Shown piece after piece: positions 63,787 through 64,000 of a stretch of 64,000 nucleotides of DNA. The notes beneath the pieces were generated by a model. That model ran no database searches, was not told where the DNA came from, and saw only the letters and a list, made by a program, of their open reading frames with translations. A program made the position numbers and the translations under genes. How positions within the stretch are numbered: the first letter of the stretch is position 1; every line of letters starts with the position of its first letter. The stretch is from contig NZ_FNIX01000009.1 of assembly GCF_900104175.1 (NCBI RefSeq), positions 182,855 to 246,854 on the forward strand, in the 5' to 3' direction. The DNA is from Lentzea jiangxiensis. Lineage in GTDB: Bacteria; Actinomycetota; Actinomycetes; Mycobacteriales; Pseudonocardiaceae.

Positions 63787-64000
63787 ATGGGACACGCTAA
63801 CGCCCGCCTGACAGTGCATGGACGCCTGGTCCTGGTTACGCGGGTCGCCGCCGGCAGACCGGTGGCACACGTGGCCAAGGAGCTCGGTGTCTCACGGCAA
63901 TGCGCGCACCGCTGGGTCCGCCGATTCCGTGACGAGGGGGCCGCGGGGCTGGCCGATCGGTCGAGCCGGCCGCATCACATGCCGTCGCGGACCTCGGCCG
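63787..64000 (+). mobile_element. 5' part of an IS481-type transposase gene (runs off the window)
   Basis: The frame GHANARLTVHGRLVLVTRVA, then VAHVAKELGVSRQCAHRWVRR (helix-turn-helix) and AGLADRSSRPHHMPSRT, matches the N-terminus of IS481-family transposases. The DDE catalytic core lies beyond the window. Confidence 0.85.

Overview
The window is about 70% G+C, with dense GTG/ATG starts, many 4-bp stop/start overlaps (GTGA, ATGA) and AAGGAG-type ribosome sites. It looks like a chromosomal segment of a filamentous actinomycete of the Pseudonocardiaceae (Lentzea/Saccharothrix-like; genus uncertain). Supporting signs are an XRE/DUF397 pair, a SARP regulator, a MoxR/DUF58 operon, a tricorn protease and gene order shared with mycobacteria. 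No CRISPR array or prophage is visible. Only the right edge shows a mobile element (start of an IS481-type transposase).

Left part (1-24 kb). Cystathionine beta-synthase, an SGNH hydrolase, a thiolase, a GNAT enzyme and a Bax-inhibitor-like membrane protein are followed by a cell-surface block: SpaA-like tethered protein, sortase and NodB-like protein. Next comes a complete PQQ locus: a secreted PQQ-type sugar dehydrogenase (minus strand) diverging from pqqA-pqqC-pqqD-pqqE-pqqB, then an inositol-phosphatase-like enzyme and a short-chain dehydrogenase. The shared upstream region carries a perfect 14-bp palindrome with the GGTCTAGACC core of GntR/HutC (DasR-like) operators. A second, lipoprotein member of the dehydrogenase family lies at 54 kb. 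Beyond this are an odd class-I tRNA with a UAA anticodon, a candidate graspetide locus (40-residue acidic-tailed peptide plus ATP-grasp ligase), type II NADH dehydrogenase, a five-gene DUF4129/MoxR/DUF58 operon, a decayed nucleotidyltransferase-like gene, and a uracil-DNA glycosylase diverging from a serine carboxypeptidase.

Middle (26-32 kb). A complete peptide ABC importer operon (dppA-B-C-D-F order on the minus strand).

Right part (32-63.6 kb). The order ppx, DUF501, ftsB-like, eno, lytic transglycosylase, mazG, SurA-like lipoprotein, mfd, TetR, glmU, prs, rplY, pth matches the conserved mycobacterial neighbourhood Rv1026-Rv1014c. It is interrupted by accessory insertions: XRE/DUF397; a P450 / alpha-beta hydrolase / SDR / SARP group; a tricorn protease; DUF4291 plus sugar dehydrogenase; and an alpha/beta hydrolase, tRNA-Gln and a GGDEF protein.

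The most interesting candidates are the PQQ locus with its DasR-like operator, the peptide/ATP-grasp pair beside the unusual tRNA, the TTA-containing genes, and the P450/hydrolase pair whose start codons are only 15 bp apart. Functional calls rest on reading motifs by eye; no database search was run.
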